This document shows, in pieces, positions 1 to 9,096 of a DNA stretch of 64,000 bases (its first letter is position 1; each line of letters opens with the position of its first letter). Source of the DNA: Sphaerisporangium rubeum (GTDB lineage Bacteria; Actinomycetota; Actinomycetes; Streptosporangiales; Streptosporangiaceae); the NCBI RefSeq assembly GCF_014207705.1, contig NZ_JACHIU010000001.1, forward strand, positions 7,370,501 through 7,434,500. The letters run 5' to 3'. The translations under genes and the position numbers were made by a program. The notes beneath the pieces are model-generated. The model saw only the letters and a list, made by a program, of their open reading frames with translations, was not told the DNA's origin and did no database searches.

Positions 1-601
1 CCAGCAGGAACTCGGTCATCTGGCCGCGGACGTACTCCCTCAGCCAGGGGACACCGGTGAACTGCACGCGGTGGGTCTCCTCGTGGAGGCAGACCCAGAG
101 GCGGAAGTCGCGGGGGACGACGCCTAGCTCGCGCTCGGTGTGGACGATGTTGGGGGCGACCAGGGTGAGCCGGCCGGTGGGTGCCTGGCCGCTCGGGTCG
201 GGGGGGAGGAACAGCTCGTACTGGCCGAGCACGCGGGCCGCCAGGAAGGCCAGCACCGCGCCTACCTCGACTCCGGTGACCCGGGACCCCACGGCGCCGA
301 CTATGGCGGGGATCTGGGATCGCCGTTCGTTGACCTTCTCGGTCAGTGGCTCAAGGACGACGCGGAAACCGTCGACGTTGGCCCTGATCCAGCCGGGACG
401 GTCGACGACGGTGGCCTCGACGGGGGCCGCGGCGCCGTTGATGCGCGCGAACTCCTGGACGTGCACCTCGGCTTCTCTGGAAAGCCGCCTGAGCTCCTGG
501 ACGGCATGCCTGGCCTCCTCTCGGCTCACCTGCGGACCTGGACGGACAAGACGGACACCGGTCGCGACGGCCAGGTCCCAGTCGATCACCTGCATGTTCA
601 C
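1..601 (-). CDS. Zinc-dependent metalloprotease (DUF2342 / F420-biosynthesis-associated family), 5' part only
   Basis: The gene reads leftward and runs off the window, so only about 200 N-terminal residues are visible. I translated it by hand from a GTG at 601; an ATG two codons later (595) is an alternative start. The frame begins VNMQVIDWDLAVATG and stays open to base 1. Near the window edge it carries HEETHR, which matches the HExxH zinc site expected in this actinobacterial family. It starts 22 bp downstream of the dacB stop, so the two are probably co-transcribed. A metalloprotease next to dacB and ppa is a common actinobacterial arrangement. The cellular substrate of the family is not settled. 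Confidence 0.8.
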   Translation of the reverse strand, partial: MNMQVIDWDLAVATGVRLVRPGPQVSREEARHAVQELRRLSREAEVHVQEFARINGAAAPVEATVVDRPGWIRANVDGFRVVLEPLTEKVNERRSQIPAIVGAVGSRVTGVEVGAVLAFLAARVLGQYELFLPPDPSGQAPTGRLTLVAPNIVHTERELGVVPRDFRLWVCLHEETHRVQFTGVPWLREYVRGQMTEFLL

Positions 602-623
602 CACCGTACGTCGCGCGGCGTGT

Positions 624-2021
624 TCATGAGCAGCCGCATCGGGAGACGAGGGTGGCGAGCCGGTCGAGCGCGGCCATGGCGCCCTGCGGATCGGCCACAT
701 CGTCGGCCATGAAAGCGAACGCGACAAGCCGGCCGTCGGTGGTCCTCGCCAGGCCGGTGAGTGTGTTCACCCCGTTCAAGGTGCCCGTTTTGGCGCGCAC
801 CATGCCCGCACCCTGCCGCGTGTCGGACCGGCCGTACCGGTTGCCCAGCGTGCCGGTGAAACCCGCCACAGGCAGTCCGCTGATCGCCGACCGGAGGTGC
901 GGGTTGCCCGGCGCGGCGGCCAGGGACACGAGCCGCGCGAGCGCCGCCGGTGTGATGCGGTTGCGTGTGGAAAGGCCGCTCCCGTCGTAGGTGGTGATCC
1001 CCTGCGCGGCGCCGAGCTTCTTCAAGATCGCCTGTACGGCCTGCGAGCCGCCGGCGAAGCTGCCCGGCCTGCCCTCCTTGATCGCGACAAGATGGGTCAG
1101 TGCTTCCGCCATGTCGTTGTCGCTCACGGTGAGCATGTGCTCGACCAGCTCGTACACCGGCGCCGACTCGACCTTGGCCAGCTCCCCGGCCCCCGAGGCG
1201 GCCCGCTCGCGCTTGACCGGCCCTGCCACCTTCACGCCGCTCTTGGCCAGCAGGGTGCGGAACGCGCCGGCGGTGGCCCCCGCCGGGTCGGGATACCTGG
1301 CGTCCTTGCCCGGGTTCACCCGTCCCTCGTCCATGGTGAGCGCGGACACCGGCGCGACGCTGCCTTCGGGGACGTACCCGGGTTTCCACCCCGGCGCGGT
1401 CCTCGGACCGGAGAACAGCGAGTCGTCGTAGCTCAGGGTGACCGATGTCACTCCCTGCTCCTTGAGCGCCTTGGCGGTGCGCGCGGCCAGCGTGGCGAGC
1501 GTGGCGGTCCGCGGATATCCACCCTTGTCCGCCTTGGGCCCGGCAAGCATCACGTCGCCACCGCCGACCAGGACGATCGACCGGCCCTTCCCCGAGACCA
1601 CCCGTGTGGTGATCTTGGTGTCGGGACCGAGGGACGTGAGCGCGGCGACGGCCGTCACCACTTTGGTGGTGGACGCCGGAGTGAGACCCTGGTCGGCGCG
1701 GCTGCCGAACAACCGGTCGCCGCTGGCGACGTCGACCGCCACCGCGGCGACGTTCCCGCCGAGCGCGCGGTCCCCGAGCGCCGGAGCGAGCCTCGCCCCG
1801 AGCGCGGCCTTGGCAGGGGCGGCTCCCTGGCTTTCCGGCGCGAGCACCGGTTCTGACGTCACAATGGGCACGGGAGCGCGGGTGGGGGAGGCCGCCACGG
1901 CGGGGGGACGGCGTGTCGTACCCAGCGTGTCGCCGGCGAGCAGGGACGCGCCGGCGGCCGCGGCGAACACCTGCAGGGCGGCGAGCGTCGCCACAGCGAC
2001 CAAGCGTTCGCGGTGCACCAC
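624..2021 (-). CDS. dacB: D-alanyl-D-alanine carboxypeptidase/endopeptidase, PBP4 (S13) family
   Basis: Low-molecular-mass penicillin-binding protein of 465 aa that trims or cleaves peptidoglycan stem peptides outside the membrane. An N-terminal hydrophobic segment (about residues 7-30) looks like an uncleaved anchor or signal peptide, followed by a Pro/Ala-rich stretch. All three penicillin-binding motifs are present: SxxK as STTK (Ser117-Lys120), SxN in VSDNDMAE, and KTG in RAKTGTLNG near the C terminus. The length fits the actinobacterial PBP4 family. The start is a GTG (GTG-GTG-CAC). It is divergent from ppa, about 100 bp away, and leads into the metalloprotease gene. Confidence 0.92.
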   Translation of the reverse strand: MVHRERLVAVATLAALQVFAAAAGASLLAGDTLGTTRRPPAVAASPTRAPVPIVTSEPVLAPESQGAAPAKAALGARLAPALGDRALGGNVAAVAVDVASGDRLFGSRADQGLTPASTTKVVTAVAALTSLGPDTKITTRVVSGKGRSIVLVGGGDVMLAGPKADKGGYPRTATLATLAARTAKALKEQGVTSVTLSYDDSLFSGPRTAPGWKPGYVPEGSVAPVSALTMDEGRVNPGKDARYPDPAGATAGAFRTLLAKSGVKVAGPVKRERAASGAGELAKVESAPVYELVEHMLTVSDNDMAEALTHLVAIKEGRPGSFAGGSQAVQAILKKLGAAQGITTYDGSGLSTRNRITPAALARLVSLAAAPGNPHLRSAISGLPVAGFTGTLGNRYGRSDTRQGAGMVRAKTGTLNGVNTLTGLARTTDGRLVAFAFMADDVADPQGAMAALDRLATLVSRCGCS

Positions 2022-2120
2022 GTCACCGGCCCCTTTCCCGCATGCGTCATCCTGGATATACGCCTACGAGACATTAATGCCCATCCGGGACTGCCCGGTG
2101 GGCTGAGCGGAGGAACCGCG

Positions 2121-2618
2121 GTGGAGTTCGACGTTGTCGTTGAGATCCCGAAAGGGCAACGCAACAAGTACGAGGTGGATCACAAGACGGGCCGCATCCG
2201 GCTGGACCGCTTGCTGTTCACCTCCACGCAGTACCCCGCCGACTACGGCTTCATCGAGAACACCCTCGGTGAGGACGGCGACCCGCTCGACGCGCTCGTG
2301 CTGCTGCAGGAGCCGACGTTCCCCGGTTGCCTCATCAGTTGCCGCGCGGTCGGCATGTTCCGCATGACGGACGAGAAAGGCGGGGACGACAAGGTGCTGT
2401 GCGTCCCGGCGACCGACCCGCGCATGGAGCACATCCGGGACATCCATCACGTGCCGGAGTTCGACCGGCTGGAGATCCAGCACTTCTTCGAGGTCTACAA
2501 GGATCTGGAGCCCGGCAAGTCCGTCGAGGGTGCCAACTGGGTGGGACGTGTGGAGGCCGAGGTCGAGATCCAGCGCTCCATCAAGCGGCATCTCGACTCA
2601 CCGGACGCCGTGCACTGA
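2121..2618 (+). CDS. ppa: Inorganic pyrophosphatase (family I, soluble)
   Basis: Hydrolyses cytosolic pyrophosphate to phosphate, pulling biosynthetic reactions forward. The chosen start is GTG 2121, preceded by a strong ribosome site (GCGGAGGA at about 2107-2114). It gives 165 aa, the usual size for family I enzymes. The frame opens [18 protein letters not shown], the canonical substrate-binding Lys/Glu region. The family core with clustered acidic metal ligands is present as [12 protein letters not shown], with a further Asp cluster around [13 protein letters not shown]. The reading frame extends upstream to 2013, but that part has no family similarity. Divergent from dacB. Confidence 0.95.
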   Translation: MEFDVVVEIPKGQRNKYEVDHKTGRIRLDRLLFTSTQYPADYGFIENTLGEDGDPLDALVLLQEPTFPGCLISCRAVGMFRMTDEKGGDDKVLCVPATDPRMEHIRDIHHVPEFDRLEIQHFFEVYKDLEPGKSVEGANWVGRVEAEVEIQRSIKRHLDSPDAVH

Positions 2619-2624
2619 CGGCGC

Positions 2625-3320
2625 TCAGGCCAGGCGCAGGAGCCGGGTGATCCAGGGCCGTGACTCGCCTGGCGGCGGGAGCGGCCCACGGGGGTAGGTG
2701 AAGACCGGCGCGTCGTGGCCGTGGGTGGCGTGGAGCTCGGCGGCCTTGTACCAGTCGGCCACCGTGCGGGTCACGGCCCACGCGGCGCCGAGCGCGGGAC
2801 GGGCCGCCTGGTGACGTTCCCAGATCCGCGTGAGGGTCACGGTGGCCTGCGCGGCGGTGAAGCCGTCGTCGGGGTAGGCGGTGCCCGCGAGGTACGGCGC
2901 GGTCACCTGGCCGGCGAGGCGGGTGTCGAGCACCCAGGTCCAGTTGGCGACGACCAGGCCGAGCACAGGGCCGGGGACGGCGGCGGCGGCGCCGTACATG
3001 AGCTGCTGCCGTGCCCCGGAGAGCCGGCAGCCCGGCCAGAGCCAGCCGATGTCATCGGGGACGCCGGCGCCGGCCAGCCATGCCAGCACGGCCAGCCCGC
3101 GTGCGGTCTGCAGGCGGCACAGCTCAAGGACGTCCCTCGATGTGCGCGGCGCCGGCCCGAGCCACACCGGCCAGTCGGCCCGGTGCACCCGCGGCGCGAG
3201 CCCGGCCAGCCCGGGTGGGACCGGCCGGGGGTACACCCGCGTGCCGAGGTGCGGATCGTCCCTGATCGTGTACGCGACCCGCGGCGGATCGCGTCGGACG
3301 TGTGTCAGCCGCGTGACCAC
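2625..3320 (-). CDS. Conserved hypothetical protein
   Basis: Soluble-looking 231-aa protein with no motif I recognise. It is rich in Trp, Pro and Ala, with no signal peptide and no clear membrane helix. I chose the GTG at 3320 (VVTRLTHVRRDPPR) because it overlaps the stop of the upstream sigma-like gene by 16 bp, a typical translational-coupling arrangement. The frame is open further upstream to 3368, but that part lies inside the neighbouring gene. It converges with ppa, ending 6 bp from the ppa stop. Function unknown. Coupling suggests it is made together with the membrane sigma-like protein. Confidence 0.6.
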   Translation of the reverse strand: MVTRLTHVRRDPPRVAYTIRDDPHLGTRVYPRPVPPGLAGLAPRVHRADWPVWLGPAPRTSRDVLELCRLQTARGLAVLAWLAGAGVPDDIGWLWPGCRLSGARQQLMYGAAAAVPGPVLGLVVANWTWVLDTRLAGQVTAPYLAGTAYPDDGFTAAQATVTLTRIWERHQAARPALGAAWAVTRTVADWYKAAELHATHGHDAPVFTYPRGPLPPPGESRPWITRLLRLA

Positions 3321-4918
3321 GGCAGGAAGGCCCGGCCCGTCTCCGGGGTGCCGTGCGGGAACGGCCACCGCGCCGAGATCTGGCGGTGGCCGGCCGTGGG
3401 AAAGGCCCCGTGGCGGTGCCCGCCGAACCAGGGTGACCGGGTGACGGCGCCGAAGGACGGCGCGGCGCGGCGGGGGACGTGGGCCGGGGTGGCCGCAGGA
3501 GTGGCGCAGGTGTGCCGGCCCTTGGGGGTGCCGTGACGGCGCAGCGGAGAGGTTGAGGCGGACGGGGCCGGCGGGGTCATGGTCGGTGGAGCGGTGGGGA
3601 GGGCCGCGGTCGGGGTCGTCGAGGGAGACGTGGGGGCCAGGGTCGCCGACGGTGCCGGCCGCGGGGTGACGCGAGGCGGCGCCGTCGGCGTGCGGCGGAC
3701 CGGCGGCGGCACCGGGACGGCCGGCACGGCCGTCGGCCCCGTGGGGTGGCGCACGGCGACGGGGACCACGACCTGGTGGCGTCTCGCGGTGGCGGAGGGA
3801 GCGACCGGGGTCAGGGTCGGCCGGCCGGCGGCCGGGGTGCCGGTACCCGGTGCGGTGCCGGAACGGCCGGCCTCGGCCGTGGGGTCGCCGGCGCGGGGAA
3901 GGCCGGTGACGCCGCGGCCGGGGATCGCGCCGGAGACCGGCTCGGCGGCCCCGCTGATCTCGTTGACGAGCACTAGGGCGGTGGTGACGATCGCGATCGC
4001 CGCCACAGTGCCAGCAAGTAACCGAGGACGGTGCCGCGGCCCGGCGTCCGGCATGGGAAACCCGTCACCGTCCAGCAGACCGGCACGGCGCGCGACGAAG
4101 CGACGGTACGGCACGAGCTCGGGGTCGATGAAGCAGCTCATCACCCGCACGCGCAGGGTCTCGGGCAGCTCGGGGGCCGGCAGCAGCGCGAAGATCTCGG
4201 CCGCGGACATCTGCCGCTCGCCGTACGGCGCGCAGCGCTCGCACTCGCCGACGTGGAGGAGCAGCAGAGCGCGTCTTTCGTCGTCCAGAGCGTCTCCGTG
4301 CTCGGCGTGCAGCAACGCGTCACGGTCGGCGCAGACCCCCGCCGGGGCCCGCGCGGCGATCTCGGCCATGACGAGGTCCTGCAGCCGCAGCGACGCGGTG
4401 TCGCGCAGCTCCTCGGCCTGCTCGGGTGAGATCGCGAGCAGGGCCGGCAGCTCGGTCTCGGGGATGTCGTGCCGGGTGAGCAGGTCGAGGACCTCGCGCT
4501 CGTCCTCCGGCATGCCGTCGACCGCCGCGATCGCCACCTGCCGCATGCCGGCGTCGTCGGTCGCCGCGGACACCGGCATGCCCGGCACCGTGGCGTCCGT
4601 GGCGGGGTCCCTGTCGCCGGGGTCGCCGGGGTCGCCGGGGTCGCCGGGGTCGCCGGTGTGCGGGACCTGCCTGCGGCGCAGGCACTCGCCTCTCGCCAGT
4701 GCGTACAGCCAGACGCGGAGCCTGTCGTGGTCGGCGAGCGCGTGGACGTGCGCCTCCGCCGCGATCAGTGTGTCGCGCAGCGCGACTCCGGCACCGTCGA
4801 TGTTGTGGAGCATGGCCCAGGCGTAGCGGTAGATGCCCTCGGCGTAGGTGTCGTAGAGGGTGGCGAGAGCACCGGGATCGCGGGCACGCAGAGCCTCGAC
4901 CAGGTCGCTGTCATTCAT
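3305..4918 (-). CDS. ECF-like sigma factor fused to zinc-finger anti-sigma-like segment, membrane helix and Pro/Thr-rich tail
   Basis: Composite 537-aa protein. Residues 1-185 resemble sigma-70 regions 2 and 4: the N terminus MNDSDLVEALRARDPGALAT is ECF-like, and region 4 contains PEDEREVLDLLTRH. The two are separated by a GDP-repeat linker (about 88-103). Residues 203-229 contain H222-x3-C226-x2-C229, the HxxxCxxC signature of zinc-finger anti-sigma factors. A single hydrophobic helix (about 300-318) is followed by about 200 residues of Pro/Thr/Arg-rich, probably extracytoplasmic sequence. A sigma and a ZAS-like module in one membrane-tethered chain would make a self-contained signalling device if both halves work. 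Region 2 seems short and divergent, so sigma activity is inferred, not certain. The downstream gene overlaps its stop. Confidence 0.65.
   Translation of the reverse strand: MNDSDLVEALRARDPGALATLYDTYAEGIYRYAWAMLHNIDGAGVALRDTLIAAEAHVHALADHDRLRVWLYALARGECLRRRQVPHTGDPGDPGDPGDPGDRDPATDATVPGMPVSAATDDAGMRQVAIAAVDGMPEDEREVLDLLTRHDIPETELPALLAISPEQAEELRDTASLRLQDLVMAEIAARAPAGVCADRDALLHAEHGDALDDERRALLLLHVGECERCAPYGERQMSAAEIFALLPAPELPETLRVRVMSCFIDPELVPYRRFVARRAGLLDGDGFPMPDAGPRHRPRLLAGTVAAIAIVTTALVLVNEISGAAEPVSGAIPGRGVTGLPRAGDPTAEAGRSGTAPGTGTPAAGRPTLTPVAPSATARRHQVVVPVAVRHPTGPTAVPAVPVPPPVRRTPTAPPRVTPRPAPSATLAPTSPSTTPTAALPTAPPTMTPPAPSASTSPLRRHGTPKGRHTCATPAATPAHVPRRAAPSFGAVTRSPWFGGHRHGAFPTAGHRQISARWPFPHGTPETGRAFLPWSRG
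4614..4657. repeat. 9-bp tandem repeat coding GDP linker
   Basis: About 4.5 copies of a GGGGTCGCC-type unit lie inside the sigma/anti-sigma fusion gene and encode repeating Gly-Asp-Pro between the two sigma-like regions. The unit is a multiple of three, so copy-number slippage would change linker length without breaking the frame. Confidence 0.8.
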
Positions 4919-5189
4919 GTGACCGACAGTAAATGCTTGGTAACTGGTCGCTCCAGCTTTTCCCGCAGGTTGACCGGTGTTGTGTTAAGACCGTGATGAA
5001 GAGAGCCGAACACGTGGCGGATATTTCTCCACTACCGTCATCAGCACGGCGAAACGGCCATTCGCCGCACCTGCTCAGACATCCGCGAGATGCTGATATC
5101 GCCGTCTTCAAACCCCTTTAACGGCACGATTTACCGCATGTTTTACGACATGGCATTGGCATTGAGAATTATTCATGGTCGCGCACCGG

Positions 5190-6290
5190 TCACGGCAGGG
5201 GGTGCAGGCCCGCCTCCGCGCATCCCCGGAGCAGCCGTTCCAGGCCGAACGCCTCCACCGGCCCCACCGCGCCGGGCCCCGACACCCCGTCGGCCGTCGC
5301 CGCGATGGCACCCCACGCGAGGACCCGCGCGGTCACCTCGTACGGGTCCCCCCCGCTGAGCTCCACCGACGCGAGCCGGTTCCCCTCGGCGTCGTACGCC
5401 TCGGCCACCGCCGTCGTGGACAGACCGGACACCGCAGGCGGGCCGTCACGGTCGGCCGAGCGGATCACGCGGTCGGCCACCGCCTCAGTGACGCGCTTGG
5501 CGCCGGGAACGGCAGCGACGTACGGAGTGGCGCGGGCCATCACTCCGGCGGCCCGGGTGAAACCGCCGAGCCAGCCCATGTAGACATTGATCTCGCGCAG
5601 CCGGGAATGGGTGCGCGGAAGCGCGAAATGCTCCAGTGCGCCGATGGACAACCCTGGCCGCTTGCGGCCGTTCACGAGAAAAACTCGAGTACGACCGTGC
5701 TGGTGCATGATCCGGCCGTCCCGGAAACTGTACATGGGCTCCAGCATGGCCCCCAGTGCCGACGCGCGAGTTCCCGTGCTGGCCCGCCGAGCGATATTCC
5801 CCTGCACGAAATAGCCGATGTCCACCCGCACCGCGTCGTCGCCGGCCTTCTTCAGCGCGAGCGCCGCGGCGATCGTCCCCGGCACGTAGTCGTAGCCGAA
5901 CGCGGTGACCAGTGTGGCGCCGGCCGCGGCGGCTGCCGGACCGTACCGCTGGAAGATCCGCCGGATGAACGTCGGCTCACCGGCCGAGTCCAGATACACC
6001 GCGCCGGCCTGGATGGCCGCCTCGACCGCCGGCTCACCCCAGCGCGTGAACGGCCCCACCGTGGAGATGAGCACACCGCCGGGCCGTACGAGCCGCCGCA
6101 GCGTGGCCGGCCGGTCGACGTCCGCCACCGCGGTGGGAAGTTCCACAGGAAGGGAGGACGCCAGTTCCTCGAGCCGCACCGGGTCGCGGCCCGCGAGCAC
6201 GGGCTGTGCGCCGTACGCCAGCAGGGCCCGCGCGGTGAGCCGCCCGGTGTACCCGGTGGCGCCGAAAAGGACAATCCGGGGGGACGTCAT
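5190..6290 (-). CDS. Saccharopine dehydrogenase-like NAD(P)-binding protein (trans-acting enoyl reductase type)
   Basis: Predicted oxidoreductase of 366 aa. The N terminus, MTSPRIVLFGATGYTGR, is a textbook Rossmann GxTGYTGR dinucleotide motif of the saccharopine dehydrogenase/trans-enoyl reductase group. It is followed by the NDP-sugar-like AGRDPVRLEEL segment. The ATG at 6290 is chosen because it puts the Rossmann strand at residue 5; the frame stays open upstream into the lipoprotein gene, but that part is a shadow. No membrane segment is obvious. Mycobacterial relatives act in lipid biosynthesis, but no lipid genes lie nearby, so the substrate is unknown. It shares its direction with the upstream lipoprotein gene (gap 86 bp). 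Confidence 0.8.
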   Translation of the reverse strand: MTSPRIVLFGATGYTGRLTARALLAYGAQPVLAGRDPVRLEELASSLPVELPTAVADVDRPATLRRLVRPGGVLISTVGPFTRWGEPAVEAAIQAGAVYLDSAGEPTFIRRIFQRYGPAAAAAGATLVTAFGYDYVPGTIAAALALKKAGDDAVRVDIGYFVQGNIARRASTGTRASALGAMLEPMYSFRDGRIMHQHGRTRVFLVNGRKRPGLSIGALEHFALPRTHSRLREINVYMGWLGGFTRAAGVMARATPYVAAVPGAKRVTEAVADRVIRSADRDGPPAVSGLSTTAVAEAYDAEGNRLASVELSGGDPYEVTARVLAWGAIAATADGVSGPGAVGPVEAFGLERLLRGCAEAGLHPLP

Positions 6291-6376
6291 GTAAGTACCG
6301 TAACTCCCCGAGCTTTTCAAGATCCAGAGCGGGGCCGCGGGGTCACCCCGCGGAGCCGCGACCGCCGTTCCGGCGC

Positions 6377-7204
6377 TCACGGCCGGTGATCCTCCGGCAT
6401 GGCCTGATTCCCCCGGTCGTTGGCGAACGGCGGCGACTTCGGCTTGGCCGCCGGCGCGGACACCGCGCCGCTCAGCGCCAGTTCCTCGTACGGCCGCGCG
6501 CTCGACCCCCAGGTGCGCGCCGCGATCTCGGTGCGCGCCACCGGCCCCACGCCGTTCAGCCCCTCCACGGTGAGCACGAACCGCCGCGGCGCGCCGGTGC
6601 GCACGTCGTCGACGTACGTGCTCGCGCCGCCGAGCAGCCTGCCGTCCTTGTCCCGCAGCAACGCCGTCACCACCAGGCTCGTCGCGGCCTTCTGGTACGG
6701 GTTGGCCACGGCCCCGGTCACGAGGTACGAGCCGTTGCCGAGCTTCTCGGTGTTGGCGGCCGAGATGGGGAACGGCACGAACGCGGACGGTATGCGCGCC
6801 GCACGCCGCCACCTCGGCTGCGTGAAGGTCAGCTTGACCTGCACGGGCCGCGCCGAAGCGATGGCCTGGCCGCTGAACTTCAGCACGCCGGACGGCGGCA
6901 CGGCATCCAGCGGCTGCTCGGTGCGCACCACCTCCTTGCCGGCGGCGTCCTTGCCGATCACGGTCGCCGCGACGTTCTCGCCGAAGTGCCACCGGTTGGG
7001 GTTGCCGACGACGCCGGCCCAGTTGACCACGAAACCCGCGGTCCCCTGGGTGACTGCGGAGGTCTGCTCCTTGATCACGAGCGGCTTCATCGCGTTCTTC
7101 GGCACGGATTCGTCCGCGCCGCCGCACCCGGCGAGCAGCGCCGCCACCGCGGCGAGCCCGAGGCCGAGTCCGCGTGCTGTCGTCTTTCGACTACGCTGGG
7201 TCAC
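6377..7204 (-). CDS. Secreted lipoprotein with FxLYD/immunoglobulin-like repeats (putative)
   Basis: Exported lipoprotein of 275 aa. The N terminus has Arg/Lys residues, a hydrophobic core and a clear lipobox (LLAGC, Cys27), so it should be anchored on the outer face of the membrane. The mature part has two beta-rich segments with motifs such as NPNRWHFGENVAATVIGKD and TGAVANPYQKAATSLVVTA. These resemble the FxLYD-type domains that describe ligand-free secreted beta-sandwiches. I see no catalytic motif. It is followed in the same direction by the saccharopine-dehydrogenase-like gene. Role unknown; surface adhesion or sensing is only a guess. Confidence 0.7.
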   Translation of the reverse strand: MTQRSRKTTARGLGLGLAAVAALLAGCGGADESVPKNAMKPLVIKEQTSAVTQGTAGFVVNWAGVVGNPNRWHFGENVAATVIGKDAAGKEVVRTEQPLDAVPPSGVLKFSGQAIASARPVQVKLTFTQPRWRRAARIPSAFVPFPISAANTEKLGNGSYLVTGAVANPYQKAATSLVVTALLRDKDGRLLGGASTYVDDVRTGAPRRFVLTVEGLNGVGPVARTEIAARTWGSSARPYEELALSGAVSAPAAKPKSPPFANDRGNQAMPEDHRP

Positions 7205-7312
7205 AAGGCCGTCATAGCCCGGTTAGTCGGACGTGACTCCTCCGACACGCGCCGATCTGGCGAAGTTTTACGGTTCCAAACCGACGAAACCACCCGGCCT
7301 GTGCTCAACAGG

Positions 7313-8923
7313 TCAACGGCGGCGCACCACCCGGGCCTCGTCCCAGACCGGTTCCGAGGACTCGTACACCCGGCCGTCGGAGCCGAAGACCAGGTAGCGG
7401 TCGAAGTCCGCCGCGAACCACCGGTCGTGCGTCACGGCGAGCACTGTGCCGTCGAACTGGTTCAGGCCGTCCTGCAGCGCCTCGGCGCTCGCCAGGTCGA
7501 GGTTGTCGGTCGGCTCGTCGAGCAGCAGCAGCGTCGCGCCGGACAGTTCCAGCAGCAGGATCTGCAGCCGGGCCTGCTGTCCGCCTGACAGGGTCTCGAA
7601 CCGCTGCTCGGCGACGCCGCCGGCCAGCTCGTAGCGGGCCAGGGCCTTCATCGCCTCGTTCTTCAGCCTGGCGTGCTCGGTCATCACGATCTCGCACGGC
7701 GTGCGTCCCCGCAGCTCGGGCCGCGCGTGGGTCTGCGCGAAGTGGCCGGGGACGACGCGCGCGCCGAGCCGCAGGACGCCGTTGTGCGCGACCTGCTCGC
7801 CGCCGGTCAGGCGCAAGAAGTGCGACTTGCCCGAGCCGTTGGACCCGAGCACCGCCACCCGCTCGCCGTACCAGACCTCCAGGTCGAACGGCCGCATCAG
7901 CCCCGTGAGCTCCAGACCCTCGCAGATGACGGCCCGTTTGCCGGTGCGGCCGCCACGCAGCCGCATGCTGATCTCCTGGTCCTTGGGGGCGAGCTCGGGT
8001 GGCCCGGCGTCCTCGAACTTGCGCAGCCGTGTCTGCGCGGCGTGGTAGGCGGCGGACATGCCGTCGTTGTACGTCGCCTTCTGCCTGAGCATGACGACCA
8101 GGCGCTTGAGCTTGGCGTGCTCCTCGTCCCAGCGGCGGCGCAGCTCGTCGAGGCGCGCGTTGCGCTCGCGGCGCGCCTCGGCGTACGTCGCGAAGCCCCC
8201 GCCGTGGATCCACACCCCGCCGGACTCGACGGTGACGATGCGGTCGGCGGCGTTGGCCAGCAACTGTCGGTCGTGCGACACCATCAGCACCGTCTTGGTG
8301 GTCTCGCGCAGCGCCTGTTCGAGCCACAGCTTGCCCGGCACGTCGAGGTAGTTGTCCGGCTCGTCGAGCAGGAGCGTGCCGTCGGGACCGCGCAGCAGCG
8401 CCTCCAGCACCAGCCGTTTCTGCTCGCCGCCGGACAGCGTGTCGACCTCGCGGTACTTCACGTTGTCGTACGGCGCGCCGAGCGCCGCCATCGTGCAGGT
8501 GTCCCAGAGGACCTCGATGTCGTACCCGCCGGCGTCGGTGTAGTCGGTGATCGCCTGCGCGTAGCGCATCTGCGTCTTGACGTCGTCGCGCTCCGTCATG
8601 GCGAGCTCGGCGTCCTCAAGGCGCCGCGCCGCCTCGCGCACACGGCCGGGTGCCACCGACAGGAGCAACTGGTGCACACTGCTGCCGTCGCGCAGGCCGC
8701 CGATGAACTGGCGCATCACGCCGAGCCCGCCGGAGCTGGTGACGCCGCCCTCCACGGGACGGATGTCCCCCGCGATCAGGCGCATCAGCGTGGTCTTGCC
8801 CGCGCCGTTCGGGCCGACGAGCGCGGCCTTCACACCCTCGCCGATCCGGAAGGAGACTTCGTTGAGCAACGGCCGCCCGTCCGGCAGCACGTAGGTCAGG
8901 CGTCCCACCTCGACATGCCCCAC
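7313..8923 (-). CDS. ABC-F family ATPase (ribosome-associated type)
   Basis: Soluble twin-cassette ATPase of 536 aa with no membrane domain, which is the ABC-F layout (translation factor or antibiotic ribosomal protection). Cassette 1 has Walker A GPNGAGKTT, signature LSGGEQKR and Walker B LLLDEPDNYLD. Cassette 2 has GSNGSGKS, LSGGQQAR and LLLLDEPTDNLD. The charged helical inter-cassette linker (KLKRLVVMLRQKATYNDGM region) is present. GTG 8923 is chosen because GGAGGGG lies about 7 bases upstream and the cassette starts at once (VGHVEVGRLTYVLPDG). Whether it protects against a drug or is a housekeeping EttA-like factor cannot be told from sequence alone. Confidence 0.9.
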   Translation of the reverse strand: MGHVEVGRLTYVLPDGRPLLNEVSFRIGEGVKAALVGPNGAGKTTLMRLIAGDIRPVEGGVTSSGGLGVMRQFIGGLRDGSSVHQLLLSVAPGRVREAARRLEDAELAMTERDDVKTQMRYAQAITDYTDAGGYDIEVLWDTCTMAALGAPYDNVKYREVDTLSGGEQKRLVLEALLRGPDGTLLLDEPDNYLDVPGKLWLEQALRETTKTVLMVSHDRQLLANAADRIVTVESGGVWIHGGGFATYAEARRERNARLDELRRRWDEEHAKLKRLVVMLRQKATYNDGMSAAYHAAQTRLRKFEDAGPPELAPKDQEISMRLRGGRTGKRAVICEGLELTGLMRPFDLEVWYGERVAVLGSNGSGKSHFLRLTGGEQVAHNGVLRLGARVVPGHFAQTHARPELRGRTPCEIVMTEHARLKNEAMKALARYELAGGVAEQRFETLSGGQQARLQILLLELSGATLLLLDEPTDNLDLASAEALQDGLNQFDGTVLAVTHDRWFAADFDRYLVFGSDGRVYESSEPVWDEARVVRRR

Positions 8924-9096
8924 GACGATCCCCTCCACTGTTCCTCGCGGAGAGTACCTAGCGCGACCGGCCCGACGCATCCCGATATCCACAGCAGCCG
9001 AAAATCCCTTTCCTTCTGTGGCTCCTGGACCGTAGGGTCGCGGCCATGAAGCGACGCCGACATTGATCTAGACCTGAGGCGGGCCTGGCCCGCAGG

